Below are positions 23,655 through 35,800 of a DNA stretch of 64,000 bases, piece by piece (position 1 is the stretch's first letter; every line of letters starts with the position of its first letter). The translations under genes were made by a program, and so were the position numbers. The stretch spans positions 2,613,503-2,677,502 of the forward strand of contig NC_045143.1 in the NCBI RefSeq assembly GCF_008831285.2, in the 5' to 3' direction. Below the pieces are notes generated by a model. That model searched no databases and had not been told where the DNA came from. It saw nothing but the letters and a program-made list of their open reading frames with translations. This DNA comes from Nymphaea colorata. Lineage: Eukaryota; Streptophyta; Magnoliopsida; Nymphaeales; Nymphaeaceae.

Positions 23655-25152
23655 GTATGGTTTTTATGCTATTTATCTTGACTGCTTTCTTATTAAAGAC
23701 CAATTCTCTGAAATGTTTCAACAACACGAGGGGCAGATGGGTGGTTTGGTGATGCTCCCACTTTTATACATTTTACCTTTTAAGCTTCTTTCTAACATCT
23801 CAACAACTGTTATGAAAAGATATGGAGACAAAGGGTCTCCTAGACGAATACCATGCATAACAAATGATTTCATAGAGATGCAAGTTTTGTTTCTTTCAAT
23901 CCATTAAAAACAAAATCCCAAATGAGAAAGTGCTACTCTTTAGAAAATAGAGGGTATTACTAGCACCCTCCTTCAACCACTTGGCCCTCTATTGCTGCTT
24001 TCAGCGTAAATCATGCTCATATTGTATGGTGCTCATGTGATCCTGTGTCCAAGAAGCACCAGGACGACAGGTATTTGGTGCTTAAGAAGCATGCTTATGC
24101 GGTTCACATCAGAAAACTCGTTATAACTCTCTCTCTCTTTATAATTAACTTGTCTGCTTCACTTCTTTCCTTTCTTCACAGTGAGTACAGATCTCGCATT
24201 TTTCCTTCTTTCTTATCTCTATCTTCTACAATGGCAGTATCAACGATTCGTAACTTATAAAAAAATGGAACTTGGTTTCGTTGCCTACGGCCATGAAGCA
24301 AAGTGTTCATTTGAATCGGTGGCAATTTCAATCGAAAATGAAATAAAAAAATTTGCATCACCGAGTCTCCTTTTTGAAGATGGCCTGCTGTATACGTTGC
24401 ATATGGCCGGCGCATTTAGATCCCCACGGACAAAAAGAAACAGAATCTTTCTTTCTTTCCTTCTTTTTGTGGATGTGCTGCTGTCTAAAAACAAAGAACG
24501 CGCATGCTTCTTTCGGTATCTTCCCTAACTTTTTCTTTCGGAAGTCAAGAAGGAAAACTCGGTCCTCAACTCTTTGAGGTATATATAATAGTAAAACTCT
24601 ATGGGCTGGCGCTGTTCTAAAAGGGAGGACGCCCATAGAAATTAAACAAAAAAACGACCCTAACTTTGTATGGATATGTATATGTATAGATCCGAAAATA
24701 TGCACCAGACAGTCCAAAACTCAATGCAAAAGCGTAGATGAATAAGTCGGCCTTCCGCCGCTGTATATTTTATTCCTTATCACTTTACCTTGAATAGACT
24801 TTCCAACAAACCACTTAAAAATAATTATTGAAGTATGGTGTTGTAACTATACATAGATATGATCTGAGGAATGTTTTGATGAAAACCATATATTAAACCA
24901 TCATTTTTTGAGTTTAACATATCTCTATAGCAATAAAAAAATGAACGGCTATCCTTTCAAATAAAAATCAATAATTTTCTTAAAAAAATACTGGAACTAA
25001 AACTTATTCTGTGTTGAATTCGTATTTATAAGCATAATGGAGTATTAATATGTTGTTTAAAAAATTTTCTATAAAAATTTTAATGGTTCAGTTTTTGTCC
25101 CAGGCTTAAGTGGTCTGCCATATACCAATTTCTCTCTCTCTCTCTCTCTTTC

Positions 25153-25184
<32 letters not shown>

Positions 25185-28100
25185 CACGCTCCGTCTTCCC
25201 ATAACATATAAACTACTTGTTATTCGTTAACATTTTGCTTATATTTAAAAAAAAAATCATTTTGTATTTTTTTGATATAAAAGTCACAAATTTCACCAAG
25301 ACAGTCAAAGAAGGATCTCAAGTGAACTTCTGTTAAGCTAAGAACAATGAAGACTAATGTTGAGAAAAAGTCTGTAGTTCATGCTTGTGTTCTTAAAATT
25401 AACAAGAGTTGACTGGCTTGGCTTGACGACGAGTACTGGACACTTATAAAGAAATCATGAAACGTAACTTGTTTGGAAATATAAGCCAAGGGCAGGCTCA
25501 AAAATTAAGATTTTTCTCTTTTTTTATTTGCAAATCAGATTCTATGTTCACTTCAAGAAAACACTATGCGAGCTCCTTAAGAAACTTTTTAACTGCAGAC
25601 AAGATAGCATGTACTTTGGTAATTGTCCTCACACTTTCAAACAGGAAGATCAAATTCAAGAAACACCATTGATGTGAAATCCAGGCTGATGAGGCTCATT
25701 CTGCTTTTGTAAGCAGAATCAGCTTCATTCCCCAAAATTCTTTCAATAATCGCAAACAAAATATTGTACTTGCATTCAAGGTTTCTTAATAATTCAGCGT
25801 CTCTTAACAAATTTTCGTCCAAATTAATTCAGCAGACTGCATTGTTGATTCCAAGGCAACCACGGGAAAATTCAATTGAATTGGACTTCAAACTCAGCTT
25901 ATCTTTTGGGCCTTCAGATCCCAGAGGGCACCTAACCTAGTGACACACCAATTTTGACCCAGCAAGCCTACTTGCTACCTTCTGGACTCATGCACCATTC
26001 CTCGTTGATTTCTAAGTTACATTGTCCACACTATTCGTTGCCTTCAACTCCCCAACAACAAAAAAAAAAACCAAACTGGCAGGAAAATCCACTGGTTTCT
26101 GACCATGAAAAGAAATAACATGAGAAAGAGAGCTAAATTTCTCAGTAGACAGGTGAGGGGTTGTAACCTTTTTCTTCTCTGTGAAACTTCGTTGACATCT
26201 TCCATTGTTGGCTCATGTGAAAGTCTTTATCCTTGGATGAAAAAGCTCATTTGTATTCCCAATGCAGAAGATATATGAATTTTTTTTTTCTTTTGTTCAA
26301 GCCCTGACCTCTGCGAAGCTTCCTGCCGGTGTTTCCTATCCAACATTTTTATTAACATAATTGAGAATTAGTTGAAATTTAATCCACGCTTTAACCCATA
26401 CATTTGAATTCACACAATTCCCAAACTCATACTTGCTTGATATGTCAACGAAAAGTCCTCAAGGGGGTTATCACTACGGTTAGGGTGGAGGCTGGTAGAC
26501 GGCCAATTTCAATTTCAATTTCAAATTTGAATTCTTAAGGTGTCAAGTCTTTGCAGTATAAAAATACGTGTCACCGACACGTAATTTGAAGCACGGTGAA
26601 GGCAGTACCTCTGAGACATAAACTCTAAAATAAACCTTGTACTATAGAGGTTGAATGGGAGCTTCGTTTCTCCGTAAAACAGTAGGATGACATACTCCTC
26701 TTCCTACCCTAATATGCTGATTAATGGCAATCTATTTGGCTTTCTAGAACAAAGCCCACATAAATTTTGAATGGGTAAAAGCCTCAAACAGTTTCAATCA
26801 AATTGAATGGCTCAAATTAGCGGATCACCCATCAGGTGCCCTCCCACTTAAGATCGGAGCTGAAATCATCCGAACTTTATAAACGTCAAATCTTGGATTG
26901 TCATGATCACGAAGAGATGGCTACAAGTAATCAAGACAATATCTATACTTATTTTTCTGAAATGCTGCACAAATATGAAGTCGAGTATATGATGATAAGA
27001 GAGAAATGCATAAATTCTGAGTATATATGAAATAAAGAGCATGCATGGTGACAGGGGAGGAAGGAATCAACAGATCTCTATTTAATTCCAACTTAGCTGC
27101 TGGTTTAGAGTATAAAACCTCACCAAAAATATCTACGGATCTATTCTAAACATTGTGATAGGTTTATGAAATACTAGAACTATGTGCCAATGAATCTTCT
27201 ACCCAAATCTTTAGGCAGGTTTTTCATTTGCCCAACAACTCTTAAAGTACTTTCAATCTTCTTTATCTTTCTTTTTTCTTAATATTTGCATAGAAAAAAA
27301 GCCATGAAACCTTAAAGATCATACCTTTATACTTTTAAGGTTCTTGAATGTTTTGTTGCCTAAATAGACTTATAGTATATCATTCAACTCGAGTGTCGCC
27401 CTACAACTGTTTATGACCCAAAAGAGTAACTTGCTAAAGAATGACGATAGCATGAGTAAAATTTATAATACATCTTTCAACTCGAGTGTCACTCTTACCA
27501 CTGTTAGTAACATAGACCCCTTAATTGTTTTTACCCTTTAAGTGTTTTACGTCATCTTTCAACTCGGGTGTTGCTCTTGCCACTGTTAGTAACAGTGGAC
27601 CCCTTAAGTGTTTTACGGTCAGGTTGTGGTATAGGTTGTGCTATACCCTTAAAGGCAAATCTCCTCTCCTCGTTACTATATACAAAAACAAGATTACATG
27701 AAATACAAAAAAAAAAAAAAAGAGAAAGGATCTAATAAAGATACATGTTTTTTATATTAACTTTATTATATTAAATGGATAAGGTGAAAATTGGCCTCCA
27801 TAACTGCCCCAAAAAGGTTATATATATATATAACGGCCATGACCTTTCGGAACTGCTCCATGCTGGTCCAGACTCAAATAATGGTGGATGGTGGACGGCC
27901 CATCAAAGCAACAGGCGCTCAACCGAAATCCTATTTTCCTCTCCCTCTCTTCTAGATAGATAGTGGTGGATCTAGGCGGATTCCAGACGCTTCTTTTTTT
28001 ATATTTTTGAATGTTCCTTTAGTTGATCTGGGCAACGACAGCTAGTGAGATGAATGTTCTTTAGTTGATGCGGACATGTAAACATTATTTTTGTTCATCC

Positions 28101-28620
28101 AAATAGAAAAAGCACGGTCAAACTTAAAACTGTTCATTTTCATGATTGATGTGCTTTTTAAGCATGAAAACATATGGTTTGTAACATAATTAAAATTTGA
28201 AATTCAGATTTTAAATGCCTTTCTATAAGTTTATCGAACGAAAGATATGTTCATAACAATAGAAACCAAATGCGTAATAGTTATGCCCTTAAATTAGTGA
28301 AAATTAGATGCCAGCTATTGTTAACAGTAATTGAAATTGAATATACATATACAGTTTTTTAGGACATAAATGGGATCATTCTTTGGAATTATCTATTTTT
28401 CTCCGTGACTGGAAAACTGATGGCCTTACTAATGTGCATTACACCTTGGAGCTGAGTTTTTCGAAATTGGGTTGTATACAAAATCTATGAAGCAAGAAAT
28501 GTCTACCCCACATATGCATGCATTCAATAAGCAGCAGAAACATCAATTACAAAAGATGAATCAAAGCTTAGTCTCTCATCTTCTGGTACGTTTTCAATTA
28601 GAGAAATGCATCAAAATCAA
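23655..28620. other. Gene-poor region after the TIC236 pseudogene
   Basis: No gene recognised. A 24-base stretch of the last TIC236 exon (GGGTGGTTTGGYGATGCTCC) recurs at 23738-23757. Compound microsatellite (TC)n(AC)n(AT)n lies at 25131-25184. A ~82-base tandem starting CATCTTTCAACTCGRGTGT lies at 27471 and 27553. An 86-codon pair of overlapping frames at 24181-24717 on both strands shows no domain. Confidence 0.4.
27380..27620. repeat. Imperfect ~82-bp tandem repeat
   Basis: CATCTTTCAACTCGAGTGTC and its variant recur at 27471 and 27553, followed by CACTGTTAGTAACA and CCCCTTAAKTGTTTT in both. A more decayed third copy begins near 27380. Confidence 0.6.
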
Positions 28621-28623
28621 TAT

Positions 28624-28627
<4 letters not shown>

Positions 28628-28705
<78 letters not shown>

Positions 28706-28719
28706 GAGAGAGAGAGATT
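28628..28719. repeat. (AT)n(AG)n compound microsatellite
   Basis: About 40 bases of AT repeats pass directly into about 48 bases of AG repeats. The open frames over it are low-complexity artefacts. Confidence 0.95.
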
Positions 28720-29026
28720 CCAACTTGCCAGAATATACCATTTCCTAATTTTGCTTTTCCATTGATTCCCTGGCCACCTCCTTCACCTTCACTTTTTTTC
28801 AACACTTTTCATCTGATATCCCTTGCCCACCGCCTCCACCTCTTTTCTCCTAACTTTTTCCCTTTTTCTTTTTCGGAAAAACTTACAAGGAGAAGAAAAA
28901 GCTAAACCAACGCCAACCCTGTTCGAACTCCGCTCGACGAAAAGGAAACAATTTCACAGGGAAAAAAAGAAAGAAAAGGACAATCGATCATCCCCCAACA
29001 AATTCTAATTACAAATCGACAACCAT

Positions 29027-29968
29027 CTACGTAGACATGACGTACTGATGGTTCCAGAAATCCTCAAGCTCACCCCTCCCTTCGTCGCAGCACCGCCACG
29101 AGCCACCGCTCACCATCCCCAACAGGCGGCGCTCCTCCTTCTGACCGCCCATCACCACTTCTACGTTCCCAGCTCCGCCGCCCTCTCCTCCCTTCTCCTC
29201 CTTCTCTCCTCCCTCCAGCTGCTCAACATTTTCCTCTTGTTTTATAAATTCTTCCTTCTCTTTTCGGGGCAGTGGCTTTCCCACCAGATGCAGCATGAGC
29301 CGCCCGTCCCGGCGTTCGGCCACGAAAATCTCCCGGCGCGGCCCTGCCCTCATCTCCGTCAGCAGCATCCGCCCGTCCCGCCGCTCCTGCCGGAGGAAGA
29401 ACCTGGGCCGCCCTTCCCCGTTCAGCCACGGCAGTGGCGGCGGCAGCTCCGCCCGGCACCTCATCCTCGACATCATCTTCCGCCTCGTCCTCTTCTCCAG
29501 ATACGCCTGCCCACTCACGTCCACCACCTCGCTACTCCCGTCCCCGGAAGCCACCTCCGATTCGTCGGAGCTCTCGAAGCCCAACCCCTCGGTGCAGTTG
29601 TGCCTCCCCGATCCCTCCTCGTCGTGGCAGACCCTCGCGGCGAGCGCCAGCCGGGAGGGGGCTGAGCTCATCCGGGAGGTGGCTGAGCTCATCGGGGAGG
29701 GCAGAGCCGGCGGCTTGAGGGCGCAGGATTCAAGCACGTTTCGCGGCTTGTGCACCTCCTGGGCGAGGACGGTCAGGCCCGAAGACGCCGGGAACCCGTC
29801 TTTGGTTCGGTGGTGTACTTGGCCAGGAAGAGGCATGGGGCCACAGTCGCCACCACCGCCACCTCCTCCGCCTTCACCGGCATCATCGTCTCCACCAAGA
29901 CCAGCGCGCTTGGCCTCTTCAGATCGCCCCAGAAACGCATGCAGATTTCTGCAGATTTCCATCATCAT
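29027..29968 (-). CDS. FANTASTIC FOUR-like protein
   Basis: A single uninterrupted exon encodes 313 residues. The FAF domain lies at about residues 174-229: ELPPPLPWL, GRPRFFLRQERRDGRMLL and EIFVAERRDGRLMLHLVG. FAF proteins are plant-specific regulators that affect shoot meristem size through the WUSCHEL/CLAVATA loop; the FAF-like subgroup is less well known. Upstream, CTEGLGFESSDESE (125-138) is the second conserved FAF motif. Residues 30-40 are a Gly run and 236-265 a Glu/Lys/Gly-rich linker, as usual for these low-complexity proteins. The length fits FAF3/FAF4-sized members. Three Met codons open the frame; the first is used here. The gene is GC-rich compared with its surroundings, which suits an unbroken coding exon. 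No repeats interrupt it. The plus-strand frames across it are shadows. Confidence 0.88.
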   Translation of the reverse strand: MMMEICRNLHAFLGRSEEAKRAGLGGDDDAGEGGGGGGGGDCGPMPLPGQVHHRTKDGFPASSGLTVLAQEVHKPRNVLESCALKPPALPSPMSSATSRMSSAPSRLALAARVCHDEEGSGRHNCTEGLGFESSDESEVASGDGSSEVVDVSGQAYLEKRTRRKMMSRMRCRAELPPPLPWLNGEGRPRFFLRQERRDGRMLLTEMRAGPRREIFVAERRDGRLMLHLVGKPLPRKEKEEFIKQEENVEQLEGGEKEEKGGEGGGAGNVEVVMGGQKEERRLLGMVSGGSWRCCDEGRGELEDFWNHQYVMST

Positions 29969-29984
29969 CGTCTTCGTTCTTTAA

Positions 29985-30070
29985 AAGGACGGAGAGAAAG
30001 AGAGATTGAGAGAGAGAGAAAGACAGCTAAGGAACGAGCAAGAGTGCGTTGGGAGATGACAAATATATGG
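29985..30070 (-). promoter_or_regulatory. Possible FAF-like gene leader (CT-rich) and TATA element
   Basis: Read on the minus strand, CCATATATTTG (about 30060-30070) lies about 95 bases before the first ATG and is followed by a CT-rich tract (29988-30024), a common layout for plant 5' untranslated regions. Position and sequence only; no transcript evidence. Confidence 0.35.
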
Positions 30071-30639
30071 GGAAAGAGGAAAAACTTGTTCATTAGAGCG
30101 CGTTACGGGACTACCTGGCAGGTTTTTCCCAATTTCAACAAAAGCCCCTTCTATATTCTTCACATCCAATCGCATCCCTTTAACATTTCATATTTTTCTT
30201 CATACCTCAATTTTTATTAACGCATTCCACAAAATCAAGTTTGGTCTAGTCCGAAGCCTTGACCCAACTTAGTCATCACCTCTCTTTGATCGTCAAGGTC
30301 GCCGGTTATTTGATGTTTATTTATATTTAAAACTTTTAATATTTTATATTTTCATATCTTAAAAACACAAAAGAAACATACCAAGAATTTTTTAAATAAC
30401 TCATCAACAATACATCAAAAGTTTTTAAGAGAGTCATCAATAACACATAAAAAGATGCTGAGGAATATATATATATATATATATATATAGATGAATTATA
30501 TTGCTTATTAAGTACTTAATTACGAGCATGTGGCTCTTCGCCCACCCTTAACACTAAATAGAAAAGGTAAAAAATGTGTCGCGGGAGATTAAAACATATA
30601 GGAATGTGAAGGATTGTGAGGAAAGAGAATTTATTCGGC
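30071..30639. other. Upstream region of the FAF-like gene
   Basis: AT-rich spacer with an (AT)n tract at about 30466-30490. No gene seen. It ends where the duplicated block B begins. Confidence 0.4.
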
Positions 30640-33165
30640 GGTTGTGTAGCTGCGGCCAGACCGTGAACAATCCACCTGCAACAATAATATCATGCCGCCA
30701 GGTTGCCAGAGGTCTGCCAGGTGGCCGTTGTTCCCACCGTTGATCGAAGCTTGCTTCACTGCGCGATGGTGGGCTTATCATTAGAGTCTTCTCCGCTTTT
30801 ACATGGTTTAATGAAGTTTCAATCGAATAAAAATCCTTTTTATGATATAAACAGGTCGGACACGTGATTTGGGTTGAGAAAGGACATGCCGGATCCAGAT
30901 CCGGCTGAACCAGGATGGTTTTCCTAGTTGAAATATTGGATCCAGATCTGGGGCACCCATGACCCGGTCCAACCGAGTATGGCGATGTTCGTTAATCTCA
31001 GCGGAAGGTCCGGACACGTAAGGGTCCTGCGTCCGGCCACGCTTCACCTCTACATATATATGGAAACCAGCACACTTCCCCTTTTCTCTTTCTATCTCTT
31101 GTTCATATTTATTTATTTATTTGCCCGCGTGTTCTAAGCTGTGCGTTGATATGCATGACAAAATTAAGCATTCGCCGTTTCCCGGCCGCGTTTTACCAAC
31201 TGTTTACTTCGGGAATCCTCAAGGTCGGCCACGATGAACCGGATCGGCGCCTGAAATCAATGATGTAAAAACGGATTTGGATCCTTTAAATAAATAAATA
31301 AATAATAAGAACTAATGTCGGCACTCTTGAATCGACCATCGAACCGAATCGATTTGTCATGAACGCCATCCGAATCGGCCGGTTCAAGCCAATTTTGATA
31401 ACGTTATTCTTACGTATATGCGCATGATATGTTGCAAATATAGGTTGGACATGTAATGGTGTTTATATATATACGAAAATTGAATGGTGATTTTAACTTT
31501 TCAAAATAAGGCAGTCATCTCATTTGTGCGGTCCAATTCAACAAAGAATGACATTTTGAGAAAAATGTGATAGTCATTTTCATCATTTAATATTAATTTA
31601 TACATTTTTTTCTTTGTTTGTTCCTTAACCATCATGGACGACCCTGATTAAATAGTTGGATGAATTTAAATAACTGTTCACTCATTGTTCACACACATAA
31701 ATACTCCGTCTAGGCGAAAACAAGGTAGGCCCACATGGCCCCTTGCCCCACGTTAATTTTTTTTTAATTTACATGTAAATTTTTTAAGAAAATCACTTGT
31801 TTTATATAAACATTTCTATATGAACATTGTGAAAAATAATATTTCAGTTCTAATCAAAATTTATAAACTTTAATTCGAGCATTACATTAAAAGATTTTTC
31901 TGGTCAAAGGATTCAAACACTGAAAACTCGGATCCAAACACTGGAAACTCGGATCCAAACACTGGCATGAACGGCACTGGAATATGAGCATATTAAACGG
32001 TGGCATGCATCCACTTGAATCAACATGATTCACAACCAAACAGGCATAAAACAACTTGAAGAAAAGTTATCCTCATTTTTCGGTGATGCATGTTGTCAGT
32101 ACCTTTTTTTTTAAAGCTTGACAGCTTTGATAACTCTCCCATGTCACACATCCAATGTGAATGACGTCAAATCCACGAATTTTAATGAGTCCCAAATTAA
32201 ACCATCCAAAAACTCTTGTCACTGCCAACTTTTTGGCTTTTCCTCCTAATTCTTTGGTGTCTCATCTCATCTCACTCCAAATTTTCCCTCTCATCATCAA
32301 TAAAAAATTCTAAAAGCTTTGAGTTGCTCAATAAAATCTGAAGAAGGGATGATAATTTCGATCACTAGCGACGAGAAAAAAAAAAAAAATCTTTCGCGAG
32401 CATGAGATATCTTGCTTGAAAACAAGAAAGATGGTTACACACTTTATCGGTGATAATAACATTTGCTTAATCATATAAAGAGAAGGATCCTTGATACGAA
32501 ACTCTTCAAATCTTTGAACTTATTAGAAAATCTCCGAGACCAAATACGGTAATATGACTGCGACGCTGTTTATTGTTCTATATCCAGGTCTGTTGGGATT
32601 CTAAAAGAGTGTTTGATGAGAAAACATAGTGTCTTCTAAAAAACATGATTCAAGAACATTGTGGTTTTTTTAGAAAAATGTAGCCATAAGTCGCGCTATG
32701 GTTTTTTTTTTTTAACATAAAATTTGAAGATAGATATTTTAGAGGTCGTTTGACAGCAAAAACACTTTGTAAGTGTCTTATGAATTTATCGACAAGTTCA
32801 TCTGAACAGTAAACAAATTCTAGCTTATAACGAACTTGTCCCCAAAATTGAGTAAATTCATGAAATGTTAAAAATGTGTTCCCGCTGCCAAAAAATTTTT
32901 TATCAAACGCTAACTATGTTAGGAAGATATGTACCTCCCTTTTACAGCTGGAGTGATGAATGAAACAGCTAAATGCTCTTATGAGTCTTCAATATTCGCC
33001 AGAAATATAGCAAGGAGCGAACTTCCTAGAAGTGATGACAGGCAACCGAACAATCTTAGTTCCCAATCCAATTATGCCTCTTCGTCTATCATATGCTTTC
33101 TTCTTCTTTATAGAAAGCAGAGAGATTCACAAACAAGGGAGCTTAGTGATGGGTAAGGATGTAAA
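30640..33165 (+). repeat. Duplicated block B, copy 1
   Basis: Direct repeat of 46455-48868. It starts GCTGCGGCCAGACCGTGAA and ends near CTTAGTGATGGGTAAGGATG. Long stretches are nearly identical, for instance 30650-31070 and 32930-33160, with small indels and different (AT)n lengths. A 20-odd-base minisatellite (AACTCGGATCCAAACACTGG) is expanded at 31925-31965 relative to copy 2. The small open frames at 30808-31047 and 32929-33156 recur in copy 2 and carry no known domain, so they are not called as genes. Confidence 0.85.
32740..32930. mobile_element. MITE-like element inside block B, copy 1
   Basis: Starts TAGAGGTCGTTTGACAG and ends TTTTTATCAAACGCTAACTA, imperfect inverted ends. A related copy lies at 48420-48620, and similar internal sequence (CGAACTTGTC, GAGTGAATTCATGAA) recurs near 39600-39715 and 56830-57015. 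Confidence 0.5.
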
Positions 33166-33285
33166 TAGAAGAATCATATCTAGATACTTAAATTTGGTAA
33201 ATAAATTTAAATCTGATTACTAATCAGATTTGGATTCGATACGGATTTGGCTAGCCGCACCCGAATATGAGTCTGATAATTAATT

Positions 33286-33435
33286 GGTAGAATATAAACT
33301 TCCCAATATAGTTTAAAAAATAATAATTTTGATATGGTAGAATATAAACATCCTAATATAGTTTAAAAAAAATAATTTTGATATGGTAGAATATAAACAT
33401 CCTAATATAGTTAAAAAAATTTAATTTTGATACAC
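33286..33435 (+). repeat. ~50-bp tandem repeat, three copies
   Basis: GGTAGAATATAAAC starts units at 33286, 33336 and 33385. Each continues TYCYAATATAGTTTAAAA and an ATAATTTTGATA tail. Confidence 0.8.
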
Positions 33436-33599
33436 AACAAGCTTTGATTCAAGTTGTTTTTATAAAATAATTTTGATTTTTCTGTTATCAAAATGTTGAT
33501 GTTATGGGGGCCATTCATTTTTGCCTATTGTAAAAACACCATTAAAGTCTTACAAATGATCAACTTAATATATGTTTTGCATTAACTTGTTCTTAAAAT

Positions 33600-33756
33600 C
33601 ATGTCGATCTAATCAGTAAGGTAATATAACCATAAGCTTTGAACATAATTCGATCTTTTTTACGTCACTCAATAAAAATGACCAAATTTTTATTCTTAGG
33701 TTTGAAACGGCGCTCAATTTTTTAATAAATGTTTAGCATCCCCATCGCAGTCTAAA

Positions 33757-33832
<76 letters not shown>

Positions 33833-35230
33833 CATCACCCAGCTCCTTGTACAGCATTAGGGGACATGTAATTTCGAATGTGCAGTCGGACCCCTTAGTG
33901 GAGTTCAAACTCATATGAATGTACGATCATTTGGTAGTTGGGTTTCAATTCAATTTTTAAAAATAGTCTGAGTTCAATCCAAATCTAATTACAGAGAATG
34001 TAATTAAGTTAAATTTAAGAAGAAGAAGATCCAACTCGTTTGAAACCACTTACAACCATCAACGACTGGTTATCATTTCCGAACCACAAACATATTCCAC
34101 TACCATCAAACATGCACGCTTTCAACACATTTAATTACAAGGGTGAATCCATGCCCCATACTGATCATATCACTGTCATAAAGATCAGTGTTTGTTAGTC
34201 ACTACGTATTGTATCTAAGATGTCAATAAATCGGATTTAGATCCCCTTCCTACCAAACCAAATAAAAAAAAAACAGAAAAAGATAAAAAAAATTTGATAT
34301 TCGATTAAATTACATTGAATTGAGATAAAAGAAATGACATCCGATTGAATTCAGTTTCCGTTTTGGATGTAACTAAATATTGTCCACAATCAGATTGGGA
34401 TCAGATATAGTTTCAAACAAATATACTATCAACATCTATAATGTGGTTTGGATTAGATTTAAAAGTTGGATTCAGACTTGGATATTAATTTGAAAGTCAG
34501 ATTTGGATTTCAGATTCAGATAACGACAAAAAAACGTCTGAATTCGAAATATATAGATATTCAAAAAAGTGGGTATGGTAAAATGTACATCTAATTCGAT
34601 TTAGGCCCTGCCAATACTCCAAGATGACATTAATAGTAAACCACTTCTGTATCTGAAAAATAGCCTATATAGGCCGATACAAGATGATGCATATTGGCCG
34701 ATATGGCTATCATTTAGGTTTCTGTTAAAGTTGGAAACCAATATTTATTTAAAAAATAGCCTAAATGTGTTTTAATTTCCTTTGACTTCAAGTCAGATTA
34801 ATTCAAATACAACAATTTGTCATATGTGATGCAATTTTCGAATTTTTTAAATAAGTAATTTTAAATCCTTGTTAGTAATCAAATATCTATATTTGAAATT
34901 TATAATATCAAATGCGATCTCTTGGATGTGTCAAATATGTCTTCACATTGTTATCAACAAGGGTGGTCATCGACCTGAATTTGCAAAAAAATCAAGTTTT
35001 AAGGGAATGATACCTATAAAAATAAAAAAAACCAACAAAAATAATAATTCCATCGCTATCAACAAGGAGGTTCGGCAACCCAGAGTAGTAAAATAAAATC
35101 AAAGAGATATCTAGAGATCATTGCAAACAGACAATATAAATATCAAATCTCAAACACTATGTTCTTTACTGCCAATAGTGACCTTTCTTGATGGAAAACC
35201 ATGTTAAATCTCATGCTAATAATTATATAT
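33600..35230 (+). repeat. Dispersed repeat family A, copy 1 (internally deleted)
   Basis: Contains the (TC)n(TA)n microsatellite at 33760-33832, then CACCCAGCTCCTTGTACAGC, TTAGGGGACATGTAATTTCG, the GATTTAGATCCCC segment and the GAATTTGCAAAAAAATC to CATGTTAAATCTCATGCT end, in the order of copies 2-4. A deletion near 34950 removes most of the part that corresponds to 41450-42350. No coding capacity seen. Confidence 0.8.
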
Positions 35231-35800
35231 TTTTAACAACATCCAAGTGTGTTGCATGTATTTTTTTTTATCTTTTTGAGAAAAAAAGCGTGAGAGTGTG
35301 TTGCATGTATTTTTTTTTATCTTTTTGAGAAAAAAAGCGTGAGTTATCAATGAATGTGAAATGCTGGTGGCAAAACTATGCCGACTTATCGGCCAGTAAT
35401 AAGTCGATAAAAGTGGAGTTATACAGATGCACCATACGTTAATTTTTTGCTGACAAAAATTTCACAAACGCAAGCATGATGATAGGTTGGGAATATTAGC
35501 TTCTTTTTATTGGCATCTGCGAAATGGACGTCGGAAAAGTACTCTTGGCGAAGTTTAGAGCTGGATGTCAGTGAATGTTTCCTTTGTATTGGCGTTTGAA
35601 AAATGGACGTCAGTAAAAGGCCACTTAACAACATCCCTAACCTGCTTTTCCCACACGCGGCTGAATTTCTCTTATTCTTTTTTTTTTTTTTGTAGTGTCA
35701 CCTTGTCTGATGGTTGGATCATCCAATTGCCCATGATTTTCAATGCAAACCTGCTCAGACAGAGGGCTCCCTTCCCATTTTATTAAGAACGATAAAGACT
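35231..35800. other. Spacer with a 49-bp tandem duplication
   Basis: The unit GTGTGTTGCATGTATTTTTT ... AAAAAAAGCGTGA occurs twice head to tail (about 35247-35295 and 35296-35344). A poly(T) run lies near 35680. No gene recognised. Confidence 0.55.

Noticed and set aside
28472-28805. Frames with IYIYIY and EREREr runs
   Set aside because: Translation of the AT/AG microsatellite.
29048-29984. Long plus-strand frames of 94-229 codons across the FAF-like gene
   Set aside because: Pro/Arg/Ser-rich shadows of a GC-rich exon on the other strand.
30808-33223. Small frames conserved between the two block B copies as a gene family
   Set aside because: The DNA is duplicated as a whole; no motif, no start context and no codon-type pattern of differences visible.
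33740-33835. CRISPR-like or regulatory array from regular TC/TA units
   Set aside because: Simple microsatellite in a plant nuclear repeat.
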